Source: CAYJFG01 sp964369405
GTDB lineage: Bacteria; Bacillota; Clostridia; Oscillospirales; Acutalibacteraceae
Assembly: GCA_964369405.1 (NCBI GenBank)
Contig: CAYJGB010000038.1
Coordinates: forward strand, 1 to 14,817
Direction: 5' to 3'
Length of the DNA: 14,817 nt
Shown in pieces: positions 1-7,029 of this stretch (position 1 is the stretch's first letter; each line of letters opens with the position of its first letter). A program made the position numbers and the translations under genes. The notes beneath the pieces are model-generated. The model saw nothing but the letters and a program-made list of their open reading frames with translations, was not told where the DNA came from and ran no database searches.

Positions 1-55
1 AGGCAACGGACTTTGACTCCGTCAGTCGCTAGTTCGAATCTAGCTAGCCCAGCCA
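1..55 (+). tRNA. tRNA-Gln (TTG), 5' end cut off by window edge
   Basis: The anticodon arm is visible as acgga-CTTTGAC-tccgt, which places TTG at the anticodon and reads CAA (glutamine). It is followed by a T arm gctag-TTCGAAT-ctagc, the 3' acceptor strand tagccca, discriminator g and an encoded CCA ending at 55. The acceptor 5' strand and most of the D arm lie before base 1. The acceptor half fits the TGGGCTA-type glutamine tRNAs of Bacillota. The strong hairpin terminator immediately downstream suggests this is the last gene of its transcript. Confidence 0.93.
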
Positions 56-60
56 TAAAG

Positions 61-89
61 TCACCTTGCAGTAGTAGGGTGATTTTTTT
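61..89 (+). terminator. Rho-independent terminator after tRNA-Gln
   Basis: The stem tcacc/gggtga closes around an 11-base loop and is followed directly by seven T residues. It lies six bases after the CCA end of the tRNA, as expected for the end of a tRNA transcript. Confidence 0.8.
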
Positions 90-103
90 ATGTGTTCTTT
101 TTT

Positions 104-337
104 TCGCTATATTTGTGTTATAGTGCCTCATATATTGCAGAGTATTTTTGTATATTCCATTTCTGGTTTATTCTCAATTCCATTTTAACGGATTTTTACT
201 TTAAATGCTCTATTTTTTTAATTTTTCCGACCTCAACACTTATTATAGAGCCTTTTAAAATAGTTTTTGTTTTTTCGACCCCAATATTTGACAAAGAGCC
301 TTTTTTTATAGATAACTCCAACATTTTACAAAGTGCC
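104..337. repeat. Degenerate 26-base repeats, possible insertion-sequence end remnant
   Basis: Three 26-base units lie at 227-252, 275-300 and 312-337, and a poorer fourth unit at 104-127. By hand alignment, neighbouring units match at about 18-19 of 26 positions. All end in GAGCC or GTGCC on the plus strand. On the minus strand each begins GGCTCTTTGTCAAATATT or a variant and then runs into TTGGGGTCG or a variant. That minus-strand form resembles the terminal repeats of ISL3-family elements, from memory of the family. No transposase is present. This repeat block fills most of the otherwise gene-free stretch 90-410; the long open frame through it is low-complexity and not credible as a gene. 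Confidence 0.5.
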
Positions 338-404
338 TTTGTATCAACCTTACCCTACAAAGAAAGAAGCCTCTATGCTCCGCACATTCATATTTTATCG
401 CATA

Positions 405-438
405 ACAAAACAGAGTAGACAATTCTACTCTGTTTTTT
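405..438 (-). terminator. Bidirectional hairpin terminator below tRNA-Tyr
   Basis: The perfect 8-base-pair stem cagagtag/ctactctg with loop acaatt lies at 411-432. On the minus strand it is followed by TTTTGTT, so it ends the tRNA-Tyr transcript. On the plus strand it is followed by six T residues, so it could also stop transcription arriving from the left. Confidence 0.8.
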
Positions 439-522
439 GGTGGGAGAAGGTGGATTCGAACCACCGAAGTCACTGACAACAGATTTACAGTCTGCCCCCT
501 TTGGCCACTCGGGAATTCTCCC
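438..522 (-). tRNA. tRNA-Tyr (GTA)
   Basis: The minus strand reads a full class II tRNA. The acceptor 5' strand gggagaa pairs with ttctccc. The D arm contains GTGGCCAAAGGGGGC. The anticodon loop CTGTAAA gives GTA (reading UAC/UAU, tyrosine). A long variable arm of tyrosine type follows, then T loop GTTCGAA, discriminator A and encoded CCA (438-440). I see no convincing promoter in the 110 bases upstream, which contain the tRNA-Thr terminator, so how it is transcribed is unclear. Confidence 0.95.
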
Positions 523-633
523 ATATAAAACTAAATTAATAGTTTGTTTATTTGGTTTACGTTCTAGATACTTATTTGTTACTATTGCAAAACTTATTAG
601 TCTCACTTAACAAAAATCCATTTTATATGATAC

Positions 634-662
634 AAAAAATGTTATCCTATAGAAAGGATAAC
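634..662 (-). terminator. Rho-independent terminator after tRNA-Thr
   Basis: On the minus strand the stem gttatcct/aggataac (641-648 with 655-662) has a 6-base loop and is followed by ATTTTTTG. It lies 13 bases after the end of tRNA-Thr. Confidence 0.8.
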
Positions 663-675
663 ATCCTTATCATAA

Positions 676-751
676 TGGAGCTGGTGGACAGACTCGAACT
701 CCCGACCTGCTGATTACAAATCAGCTGCTCTACCAACTGAGCTACACCAGC
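676..751 (-). tRNA. tRNA-Thr (TGT)
   Basis: The minus strand gives a standard cloverleaf. The acceptor is gctggtg/caccagc, the D arm contains AGCTCAGTTGGTAGAGC, the anticodon stem gctga/tcagc encloses TTTGTAA with anticodon TGT (reading ACA, threonine), the T loop is GTTCGAG, the discriminator is T and CCA is encoded at 676-678. A near-consensus promoter lies just upstream and a hairpin terminator just downstream, so it looks like a single-gene transcript. Confidence 0.96.
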
Positions 752-772
752 GTATCTCTCTGACGCTAGAAT

Positions 773-801
773 ATAATAACACATATTTTTATGTTTGTCA
801 A
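773..801 (-). promoter_or_regulatory. Sigma-A promoter of tRNA-Thr
   Basis: The minus strand has TTGACA (796-801), a 17-base spacer and TATTAT (773-778). The expected transcription start is around 766, about 15 bases before the tRNA. The consensus -35 box and ideal spacing are typical of stable-RNA promoters. Confidence 0.85.
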
Positions 802-881
802 CACTTTTGATAAATTTTTTTTAAAATATATTTTTAATTTAATCTTCTTTGAAAGAAACTTAAAATTTATATCCACAGGTA

Positions 882-910
882 TTGAATATATTTAAATAAT
901 ATTGTATAAT
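882..910 (+). promoter_or_regulatory. Sigma-A promoter of the lipoprotein gene
   Basis: TTGAAT (882-887) and TATAAT (905-910) are separated by exactly 17 bases. The expected start near 917 gives a leader of about 50 bases before the ATG at 967. Confidence 0.75.
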
Positions 911-966
911 ATAATTTATTATGTACAAATATAATGTGCTTATACTAGCACGAAAGGAATTTTAAA

Positions 967-1464
967 ATGAAAAAAATTATAGCAATATGTCTAGTAATAA
1001 TAATGTCAGCAGTTCTTTTTACAGGCTGTGTTCAAGCACCACCATCACAATCTGATCCTATTGAGATTAAAAATATGGATAGTGAATATGGATTAACTAA
1101 AATGTGTGAAGATTTACTCGAAAAAGATTATCTACCTGAAAGCGGAGAAGTTATGGCGTCTGATGTAATAGGTGCAGAGGTAGGTTATAGATTTAATGCG
1201 AAAGTAAATAACGACACTATAGTTATTGAGTTATATGAGTTTGATGATAAAGAAACAAATGATGTAGCTCAAAAAACTATAGACGATATAGAAGAAAATG
1301 GATATTTCAATGTGTTAGGTTACACAGATGTTCCAGCAGAGTTATCAGATAGCAAAGAATATGTTGTAGTTTATAACGATGATAAAGCTAAGGGTGACGA
1401 ACCAGACGAAGCACATAAAAAACAATACGATGAATTTATGAAAATCTTCAACGCTGCTGAGTGA
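967..1464 (+). CDS. Small secreted lipoprotein of unknown function
   Basis: The 165-residue product starts with a lipoprotein signal: MKK, a hydrophobic stretch from residue 4 to 18, and the lipobox LFTG-C with the lipidated cysteine at residue 21. The mature part of about 145 residues is hydrophilic and acidic, with many Asp, Glu and Lys, and has no further membrane segment, so it should sit on the outer face of the cytoplasmic membrane. I do not recognise a family for the mature part. The start is supported by a GAAAGG ribosome binding site 9-10 bases upstream. It has its own sigma-A promoter (882-910) and its own terminator (1541-1583), so it is monocistronic. It converges with sleB. A substrate-binding, sensory or structural role cannot be told apart from the sequence. 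Confidence 0.85.
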   Translation: MKKIIAICLVIIMSAVLFTGCVQAPPSQSDPIEIKNMDSEYGLTKMCEDLLEKDYLPESGEVMASDVIGAEVGYRFNAKVNNDTIVIELYEFDDKETNDVAQKTIDDIEENGYFNVLGYTDVPAELSDSKEYVVVYNDDKAKGDEPDEAHKKQYDEFMKIFNAAE

Positions 1465-1540
1465 TTTTAAATTATAGTATCTAACTATTCTAATTACAAA
1501 AACAGTATCTTCAATTTAATTAATTATATGTAAATATTAT

Positions 1541-1583
1541 CTCACCAACAACTAATGTTAATTAGGCGTTGGTGAGTTTTTTT
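1541..1583 (+). terminator. Rho-independent terminator of the lipoprotein gene
   Basis: The long stem ctcaccaac/gttggtgag (1541-1549 with 1568-1576) is extended by an inner ctaat/attag pairing and followed by seven T residues. It is poor as a terminator on the minus strand because no T run follows there. The remaining 189 bases up to the end of sleB are AT-rich with no gene or clear signal. Confidence 0.9.
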
Positions 1584-1772
1584 GATATCAATCCATATTA
1601 CTCTATAACTATATAGCATATGAGCTTTTATTAGTCTTGTCTAGCCGTCTAAAACTTCGTATTGCTGTGTTAAATTTAATAGGAATATGACAATATACTA
1701 ATTAAATTTTTCTTACACTACAAAATTTATTTCGACTATCATAAGACAAATAAAAATCCAAATGCTATAGTT

Positions 1773-2438
1773 TTAGCTACAAAATCTGTGTGCTCCTATC
1801 GTGGTTATTACAGGTCTTGAAAAAATCCATTTGTTTGTAGATTTATCTGGATTATAATAATATATCGCACCACCAGATGGGTCCCAACCATTTATTGCAT
1901 CGACACTTGCCTTATTGGCAGAACTTGCAACAGGTTCATTTACTTGACCATCGTCTAAACAGCTAAATGCTCCAGGTTGATATATTACACCTGACAATGT
2001 ATTTGGAAATGATGGGTGAGCAATTCTATTTAAGATAACTGCTGCTACTGCAACTTGACCCTCGTATGGCTCTCCCCTACTTTCAGCCGATATAATTCTT
2101 GATAACAACGCTAATTCAGAGGAACTAAACCCTCCAGACGAAGAACTCAAAGAAAGGTTTAATGCTTTAAGCGTTTTACTGCCGACAATTCCGTCAGTTT
2201 CTAAGCCTTCTGCTTTTTGAAATGCTTTAACAGCTTTTTCAGTTTCGGACCCGAACAAGCCGTCGATATCTCCTTTGTAAAAACCTTTATCTTTAAGTTT
2301 AGTTTGAATTGCTGATACCTCATCACCACTAGAACCTTTTTTGCTAAGTGCAAATATACTATTAAAATTAAAAGAAAGTGCCACTGTGATAATAACTAAT
2401 AGAAGTGATAGTAATTTTATTATTTTAAATTTTTTCAT
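1773..2438 (-). CDS. sleB: SleB-type spore cortex-lytic enzyme (N-acetylmuramoyl transglycosylase family)
   Basis: The 221-residue protein has three parts. Residues 1-30 form a signal peptide or N-terminal anchor. Residues 36-94 are a peptidoglycan-binding type 1 domain (GDEVSAIQTKLKDKGFY, then DGLFGSETEKAVKAFQ and TDGIVGSKTLKAL). Residues 108-220 are a SleB-type cell wall hydrolase domain with SRIISAESRGEPYEGQVAVA, Glu119 as the likely catalytic acid, and the family-typical ending IGAHRFC. In known relatives this enzyme sits in the spore and cleaves muramic-lactam cortex during germination. The ATG follows a strong GGAGGGG site. A CATAATA element at 2464-2470 resembles a forespore sigma-G -10 box, but no good -35 fits, so I do not call a promoter. 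It lies 84 bases after sigK on the same strand with no clear terminator between. Vegetative SleB-like hydrolases exist, so the spore role rests on family and context. Confidence 0.85.
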   Translation of the reverse strand: MKKFKIIKLLSLLLVIITVALSFNFNSIFALSKKGSSGDEVSAIQTKLKDKGFYKGDIDGLFGSETEKAVKAFQKAEGLETDGIVGSKTLKALNLSLSSSSGGFSSSELALLSRIISAESRGEPYEGQVAVAAVILNRIAHPSFPNTLSGVIYQPGAFSCLDDGQVNEPVASSANKASVDAINGWDPSGGAIYYYNPDKSTNKWIFSRPVITTIGAHRFCS

Positions 2439-2522
2439 AAAACCCCTCCAAAATTTTGGTTGGTATTATGTTATCCAAAATATATCAAATAATGCATTTT
2501 AAGCTATTGAATAGTGAAAAAT

Positions 2523-3215
2523 CTACTTTTTATTAAATCTCTTTCTTAGTAGTAATAATGCCTTTTTTTCAATCCTTGACACATACGAACGTGATATGTT
2601 TAATTTTTGCGATACTTCCCTTTGAGTTAGCGGAATTTTATTGTTAAGCCCGTACCTCATAATTATTACTGTCTGTTCTCTAGGACTTAGCACTTCCGTT
2701 AAATATTCTTTTAACTGCTCGCTTTTAATTTTAATATCTAACTGGTCAGCTATGTTATCTTCAACAGACATTACGTCCATAAAGGTAAGCGCATTACCTT
2801 CTTTGTCTGATTCAAAAGAATCACTTAGTGAAATATCTTGTGCTTGTTTTTTTGTCGACCTAAAAAACATTAGTATTTCGTTTTCTATACATCTAGAAGC
2901 ATAGCTAGATAGTTTAATATTTTTATTAATATCAAAAGTGTTTATAGCTTTAATAAGACCGATTGTGCCTATTGACACTAAGTCGTCTTGGTCGTTTGTG
3001 CTAGAATAATATTTCTTTATTATGTGAGCCACTAATCGCAAATTATGCTCAACTAGCTTGTTTCTAGCATATATATCACCAGTTTTTGCAAGTGTTAAAT
3101 AGTGTAGTTCTTCTTTGCTAGACAAAGGTCTTGGAAATGCTCCAGTACCACCTGTAACGTGTAAAATAAAAAGTAAAAATAAGTCGTTAAAACAGCTGAA
3201 CAATTCTAAAAACAT
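2523..3215 (-). CDS. sigK: RNA polymerase sporulation sigma factor sigma-K (pro-sigma-K)
   Basis: The 230-residue product matches pro-sigma-K along its length. Residues 1-20 are a hydrophobic pro-sequence (FLLFILHV), which in known systems is removed by the SpoIVFB protease. The region AFPRPLSSKEE follows. Region 2 has NLRLVAHIIKKY (58-69), SIGTIGLIKAINTFD (81-95) and RCIENEILMFFRS (108-120). Region 4 contains LSPREQTVIIMRYGL (176-190) and the helix-turn-helix TQREVSQKLNISRSYVSRIE. Sigma-K directs late mother-cell transcription for spore coat and maturation. The start is supported by GGAGGGG placed as in sleB. The gene is uninterrupted, unlike the skin-split sigK of Bacillus subtilis and Clostridioides difficile. 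A sigma-E-like promoter lies upstream, matching the known order of sigma-E then sigma-K. Confidence 0.93.
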   Translation of the reverse strand: MFLELFSCFNDLFLLFILHVTGGTGAFPRPLSSKEELHYLTLAKTGDIYARNKLVEHNLRLVAHIIKKYYSSTNDQDDLVSIGTIGLIKAINTFDINKNIKLSSYASRCIENEILMFFRSTKKQAQDISLSDSFESDKEGNALTFMDVMSVEDNIADQLDIKIKSEQLKEYLTEVLSPREQTVIIMRYGLNNKIPLTQREVSQKLNISRSYVSRIEKKALLLLRKRFNKK

Positions 3216-3249
3216 AAAACCCCTCCAATATATAGATTAGTAGTTATAA

Positions 3250-3278
3250 TTTATATGTTTGAGGGTGTTATTTATTGC
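3250..3278 (-). promoter_or_regulatory. Possible sigma-E-type promoter of sigK
   Basis: On the minus strand GCAATAA (3272-3278) and CATATAAA (3250-3257) are separated by 14 bases, close to the sigma-E arrangement KMATATT-N14-CATACA-T. The start would fall about 30 bases before the sigK ATG. The match is partial. The call leans on the known control of sigK by sigma-E. Confidence 0.35.
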
Positions 3279-3317
3279 AAGTCCTAATGGATAAAAATTA
3301 CAAACTACAAGTGGTTA

Positions 3318-3344
3318 ATTTACATAAAGCTTATTTATGTAAAT
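3318..3344. repeat. Perfect 11-base inverted repeat between sigK and the defence operon
   Basis: atttacataaa and tttatgtaaat flank the 5-base centre gctta. The arms are perfect, but there is no T run on either side, so it is unlikely to be a terminator. It lies about 40 bases upstream of the possible sigK promoter and about 45 bases beyond the operon terminator. It could be a regulator binding site or a boundary mark. Confidence 0.45.
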
Positions 3345-3385
3345 ATTGCAACATTCAAAATAACGATGTAGTTAGAGGAGAGGGT

Positions 3386-3417
3386 AAAATTAGCTACCAC
3401 AGACTAGTGGTAGCTAA
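3386..3417 (-). terminator. Rho-independent terminator of the defence operon
   Basis: The stem ttagctaccac/gtggtagctaa (3390-3400 with 3407-3417) has the 6-base loop agacta. On the minus strand it is followed by TTTTACC. It lies 16 bases past the stop codon of the last operon gene and separates the operon from sigK, which is read in the same direction. Confidence 0.82.
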
Positions 3418-3432
3418 AATTTTATCATAATA

Positions 3433-4263
3433 TTAATCATATATAATAGTTACATTATCAAAAGTTTTTTCTTTTGTAAGTAAGTTGTTTTTGTCAAGGT
3501 AGATTTGTTCTTTAGTTTGAACAGAAATATTATCATCGTCTATTTCAAAAGTGGAACATAAATAAGCATCGTTAGTTTCATATAGTACAACATATTTATT
3601 CTCAATAATTTTGAATGAACGGTTATCTTCTACCTCACTGTATGATGATTGAAAAGTTATAAATGAAATCATTAATAAAACAAAAGGAATTATCGTAAAA
3701 ATAATAAAAGTAGCAAATAAATCACTTGTAATTTTTTTAATTGTTTTAGTATTGATTTTTTTTAATAAATCACTAAATTTTTTATTGAAGATTATTTTTT
3801 CATTTCTATATATAAAAGTTAACAACCCTAAAATAATAAAAGTTAATATTAAATAAGATAACATAAAAATAAATAAAAAATCAAAGAATGTGTAGAGATA
3901 AAAAAAATTTACTGTTGCCATAACAACTAGAACGATAGATAATATTATATTATTACACATTATTAATCTATGATAGTTAGATAATTTAAAAAAACAATAT
4001 ATAGTAAAACAAGTAAAAATAATGAATACACCCAACGGTAATAAATTAGCAAAAAGAAAGGAATAATCATCTCCTAGGTTACTAGTATCAATATTATAAT
4101 ATGTAAACACCCCTAATTTTTGAGAAAAAATAAATGAATTTATCAAACCTATAGAAAGCACGCTTATTATAGGTACCAATAAATTATGGTCTTTTATAAC
4201 TTTTAGAAAATAAGTGGTTATATTTTTTTTATCTTTGGTAAAAATTTCTTTTAATATACTCAT
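3433..4263 (-). CDS. Five-helix membrane protein, last gene of the RADAR-like operon
   Basis: The 276-residue protein has about five hydrophobic helices (residues 28-48, 70-92, 103-124, 126-152 and 183-205), a charged N-terminal tail, a Lys-rich loop at 153-182 and a soluble C-terminal part of about 70 residues rich in alternating beta-type residues and Asp. I do not recognise the family. It begins 25 bases after the deaminase-like gene, with AAGGTG before the ATG, and the operon terminator follows it, so it belongs to the same transcript. Some described RADAR loci carry an accessory membrane protein (SLATT-type or Csx27-like, called RdrC or RdrD). This one could play that part, but I see no sequence motif that ties it to either. 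Its expected place is the cytoplasmic membrane. Confidence 0.8.
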   Translation of the reverse strand: MSILKEIFTKDKKNITTYFLKVIKDHNLLVPIISVLSIGLINSFIFSQKLGVFTYYNIDTSNLGDDYSFLFANLLPLGVFIIFTCFTIYCFFKLSNYHRLIMCNNIILSIVLVVMATVNFFYLYTFFDFLFIFMLSYLILTFIILGLLTFIYRNEKIIFNKKFSDLLKKINTKTIKKITSDLFATFIIFTIIPFVLLMISFITFQSSYSEVEDNRSFKIIENKYVVLYETNDAYLCSTFEIDDDNISVQTKEQIYLDKNNLLTKEKTFDNVTIIYD

Positions 4264-4288
4264 CTTAACACCTTACCTTAATACTTAT

Positions 4289-7021
4289 TTAATTAGAAGA
4301 AGACTGTGGATAAGTTATGTTGTTTCCAATCTCTTTTAAATGTTTAATATAATCGTATATTTCAAAATCGTTAAATAAATGCTCTCCATTTTCATCTTTT
4401 TCTTGTTTCAATACTGAATATATAAGTGCGTATTCGTTTTCAAGTGAAGTGTCAAAAATTCCTTTATCATCAGTGTTTATAGATGCACGTAATTGTATAT
4501 TTGTTTTTGCATGAACTGGAAACTTATCTATATTGTGATTGTTAAATTTAAAAACAGGTAAATATTTATACTCTTGAAAACTGCCTATCAATTTGTTAGA
4601 TGAAGGGTTACATTCTATGCATACATTTATTTTCGATAGTTGCTCAATAAGCTTGTTTTGAAAACTTCTTAGTATTTCAATATATTCATTATTAAGAAAA
4701 AATTCTTCCATTTTCTGACCTGCTAGTCTAGTTTTATAAGAAAAATGATATTTATGTAATAATTTTAAAACATCTTTTTTATTTCTTGAAATTTTTAAAT
4801 GAGAAACATCATTTTTCATTTTTATTGCATAATCATAATTTTTAAGAGTTGCCCGTGCTATTACTTTTTCTATATCGTCTTTATAGTTGTAATATGTTTC
4901 TTCTTTATTATAAAATTCGAGAGGTCTATATATATCTGGATTATCGCCTCTTAATTCCCAACTATTAAAATATACTAATAAAGAAAAATGTTCATTTTCA
5001 TATATTTTAGAAAACAACTCTTCTGCTTTAAATTCAAGAGATGTTTTTAAAGAATCTGAAATAGGAATATCCCAATGGGTACACCTACATAGTAACCACA
5101 CTATATTGTCTAATAAATCTTGGCTAGGTAAAATGCTTCGAAACCCTTTTTTTGTTAAATGTATTTTAGGGTCTACTCCTAACGCTATAGCATGTCCTAA
5201 TCTATCGTTTGCTTTTAAACCTATAAAATTGATAACTTCATCTATACTTCGTAATCCGTCGATTAAGTCTAAAAAATCTTCGCCAACATGGTATGTAGTT
5301 GATATATTTGGACAATATTCTTTTTCTGTAAGATTAAATGTTGAATATTCCATTATAGAATTTAAATAACGAAATTCAGTTGCAAAAGTTTCTGGTCTGC
5401 AATCGATTTCAGTTGAACATGCATCTATGCCTCTTACACGTGTTCGAGCATAGTTGTTTTTTGTAAGCAGTTTGCGAATAGCTATAGCTTGTATTTTAGC
5501 GTTTGTTCTTGTTTTATAGTTTCTAGGCGATATAATATCACCTGTTCTAGGCTTGATAAGCTTACCTTGAGGACTTTTAACAAAACTATAAACAGTAAAA
5601 TATTTTCTATTTGCATATTCTGATATATCTTTTTTGTTTTTAGAAAAGTTTAAAATATCACTTTTTTGAGTATGAAAATCATAAGAGTCATCTAAATACG
5701 TTAAATAACTTTGACAATCACTGCTGTTGCTGTTTGGGCCAATCCTAAGCTCTAATGAACTAACAGGCTCGTTTAAAGTTCCACATAAAGTTATTTTAAT
5801 TGCTTCGTTACTATAGGCACTATTACGCTTCCAGATTAGTGATTTTCTATCTTGATAGTCTAAAAAATTCTTAAAACCTATTCTATTATTAGTTTGAATA
5901 ATTTCTCCACGAAAACGTTGCTTAATTAGTAAATAAAGATAAAATATATCTTTATCTTCTTGAGATAAATCATTTTGATAGCAGGATTTAAAACAGTTAT
6001 AGAGAAAATTACGCTCTCCAGCTAAAAATCTATAATCATTTCTATTGTGATGATAAACTAAGTTAGTAATAGCATAATCTAGGCAAACGGTTTTGCCGTT
6101 TGGTTGTTTAAACCTAGCAGAGTGGTAACGGAGTCGAGAAGTAAGCATTCTTAAATATGTTTTTTTACTTTTGGTAACATCAGAGTCAAAAGAGTGAAAA
6201 GGTTCTATTACTTCGCCTTCATTGTTTTTATCTAAAATAATCTTATTAAATAGATATGCTCTAGCCCAACACGCATAATACAAAAGTTGATTTAAGTCGA
6301 GTAGAGTATGTGTGTTGTTAGATTTAATTGTAGATAAATATTCTTTATATAAAGGGTCTGCAAAATATTCATTAATAAATTGTGGGTGATTCATAAGATA
6401 TGCCCATGTTATAGGAAAAATAGGGTATGAACCACCTAGGTGAAAATGGTTTTCTGAAATTCCTTCCCCACTTTTTAAAATTTTAGTTAAATCTGTGTTA
6501 TCTGTTTTGATTATACTTTCCCAAGAAAAATAATTACTCGTATGTTTGTTATAAACATCTAATCCAGCGATTAAAGAAGTAGTAAAGATATCTTGCCCTA
6601 ATAAAAAAGATATTTCTCGCCACTCCATGATATTATTATGTTTACAAAAAGGTGTTTTACTAGAAGAAACAGTCAAGAGTTCGTTAGAATACTCAGCTAA
6701 AAGTGAAAAAAAACCACTAATTCTTTTGTTGCTTTTTGATTCATATTTTGGATAAGAATCTGTGTCGTTTAATATATGTGTCAAACTATCATAAATGCAT
6801 TTAATTTCGTTATCCGAGTTGTTGGTTAGTACAGGTCGAGCATAAAGTTTATATGCGTTTTCAGAAATTGAAGAAGTTCCAATGTCATATGCATTGTTAA
6901 AAAAATTAGAAAAATTATGCTTTGATTCAAATATTTTTTTAGAAGTTCTTAAATGATTAATGATACTTTCTGGGTGAACTTCATTGAATAGTATTCTAAT
7001 ATGTTGGTTATACTGGTTCAT
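4289..7021 (-). CDS. rdrB: RdrB-like adenosine deaminase-fold protein of a RADAR anti-phage system
   Basis: With the ATG start the protein has 910 residues and shows the adenosine deaminase active-site set in the right order. These are ENHFHLGGS with metal ligands His192 and His194, YHVGED with His578 and catalytic Glu581, DRLGHA with His610, IECNPSSN (802-809), and SINTDD with Asp851 and Asp852. Ordinary adenosine deaminases have about 350 residues. Here a long insertion separates the first His pair from the rest, as in RdrB. In characterised RADAR systems RdrB forms a dodecameric shell, works with RdrA and deaminates adenosine in RNA or in ATP/dATP. Two starts are possible: GTG at 7033 overlapping the rdrA stop (GTGA), giving 914 residues, or ATG at 7021 preceded by GAGGTGG. 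I prefer the ATG. Expected in the cytoplasm. All catalytic residues look intact. Confidence 0.87.
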   Translation of the reverse strand: MNQYNQHIRILFNEVHPESIINHLRTSKKIFESKHNFSNFFNNAYDIGTSSISENAYKLYARPVLTNNSDNEIKCIYDSLTHILNDTDSYPKYESKSNKRISGFFSLLAEYSNELLTVSSSKTPFCKHNNIMEWREISFLLGQDIFTTSLIAGLDVYNKHTSNYFSWESIIKTDNTDLTKILKSGEGISENHFHLGGSYPIFPITWAYLMNHPQFINEYFADPLYKEYLSTIKSNNTHTLLDLNQLLYYACWARAYLFNKIILDKNNEGEVIEPFHSFDSDVTKSKKTYLRMLTSRLRYHSARFKQPNGKTVCLDYAITNLVYHHNRNDYRFLAGERNFLYNCFKSCYQNDLSQEDKDIFYLYLLIKQRFRGEIIQTNNRIGFKNFLDYQDRKSLIWKRNSAYSNEAIKITLCGTLNEPVSSLELRIGPNSNSSDCQSYLTYLDDSYDFHTQKSDILNFSKNKKDISEYANRKYFTVYSFVKSPQGKLIKPRTGDIISPRNYKTRTNAKIQAIAIRKLLTKNNYARTRVRGIDACSTEIDCRPETFATEFRYLNSIMEYSTFNLTEKEYCPNISTTYHVGEDFLDLIDGLRSIDEVINFIGLKANDRLGHAIALGVDPKIHLTKKGFRSILPSQDLLDNIVWLLCRCTHWDIPISDSLKTSLEFKAEELFSKIYENEHFSLLVYFNSWELRGDNPDIYRPLEFYNKEETYYNYKDDIEKVIARATLKNYDYAIKMKNDVSHLKISRNKKDVLKLLHKYHFSYKTRLAGQKMEEFFLNNEYIEILRSFQNKLIEQLSKINVCIECNPSSNKLIGSFQEYKYLPVFKFNNHNIDKFPVHAKTNIQLRASINTDDKGIFDTSLENEYALIYSVLKQEKDENGEHLFNDFEIYDYIKHLKEIGNNITYPQSSSN

Positions 7022-7029
7022 ATTCCACC

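Noticed and set aside
92..418. 108-codon open frame on the plus strand after the tRNA-Gln terminator
   Set aside because: It runs through the degenerate repeats and a terminator stem, has low-complexity Phe-rich content and begins inside the T run of the tRNA terminator with no ribosome binding site.
306..606. Two 72-codon minus-strand open frames across tRNA-Tyr
   Set aside because: Both are read through the tRNA gene itself and are products of the structured RNA sequence.
523..633. Own promoter for tRNA-Tyr
   Set aside because: Pairs such as TTGTAT with TGTTAA have spacing but poor matches; none is convincing.
2464..2470. CATAATA as the -10 box of a sigma-G promoter for sleB
   Set aside because: No sequence at the required 17-18 base distance matches the sigma-G -35 element, so it was kept only as a remark.
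5106..5369. Plus-strand open frames inside rdrB, rdrA, the PRTase-like gene and sigK (5106-5369, 9398-9580, 11253-11486, 2641-2904)
   Set aside because: Each lies opposite a well-supported gene, has no ribosome binding site or promoter, and shows no recognisable protein pattern.
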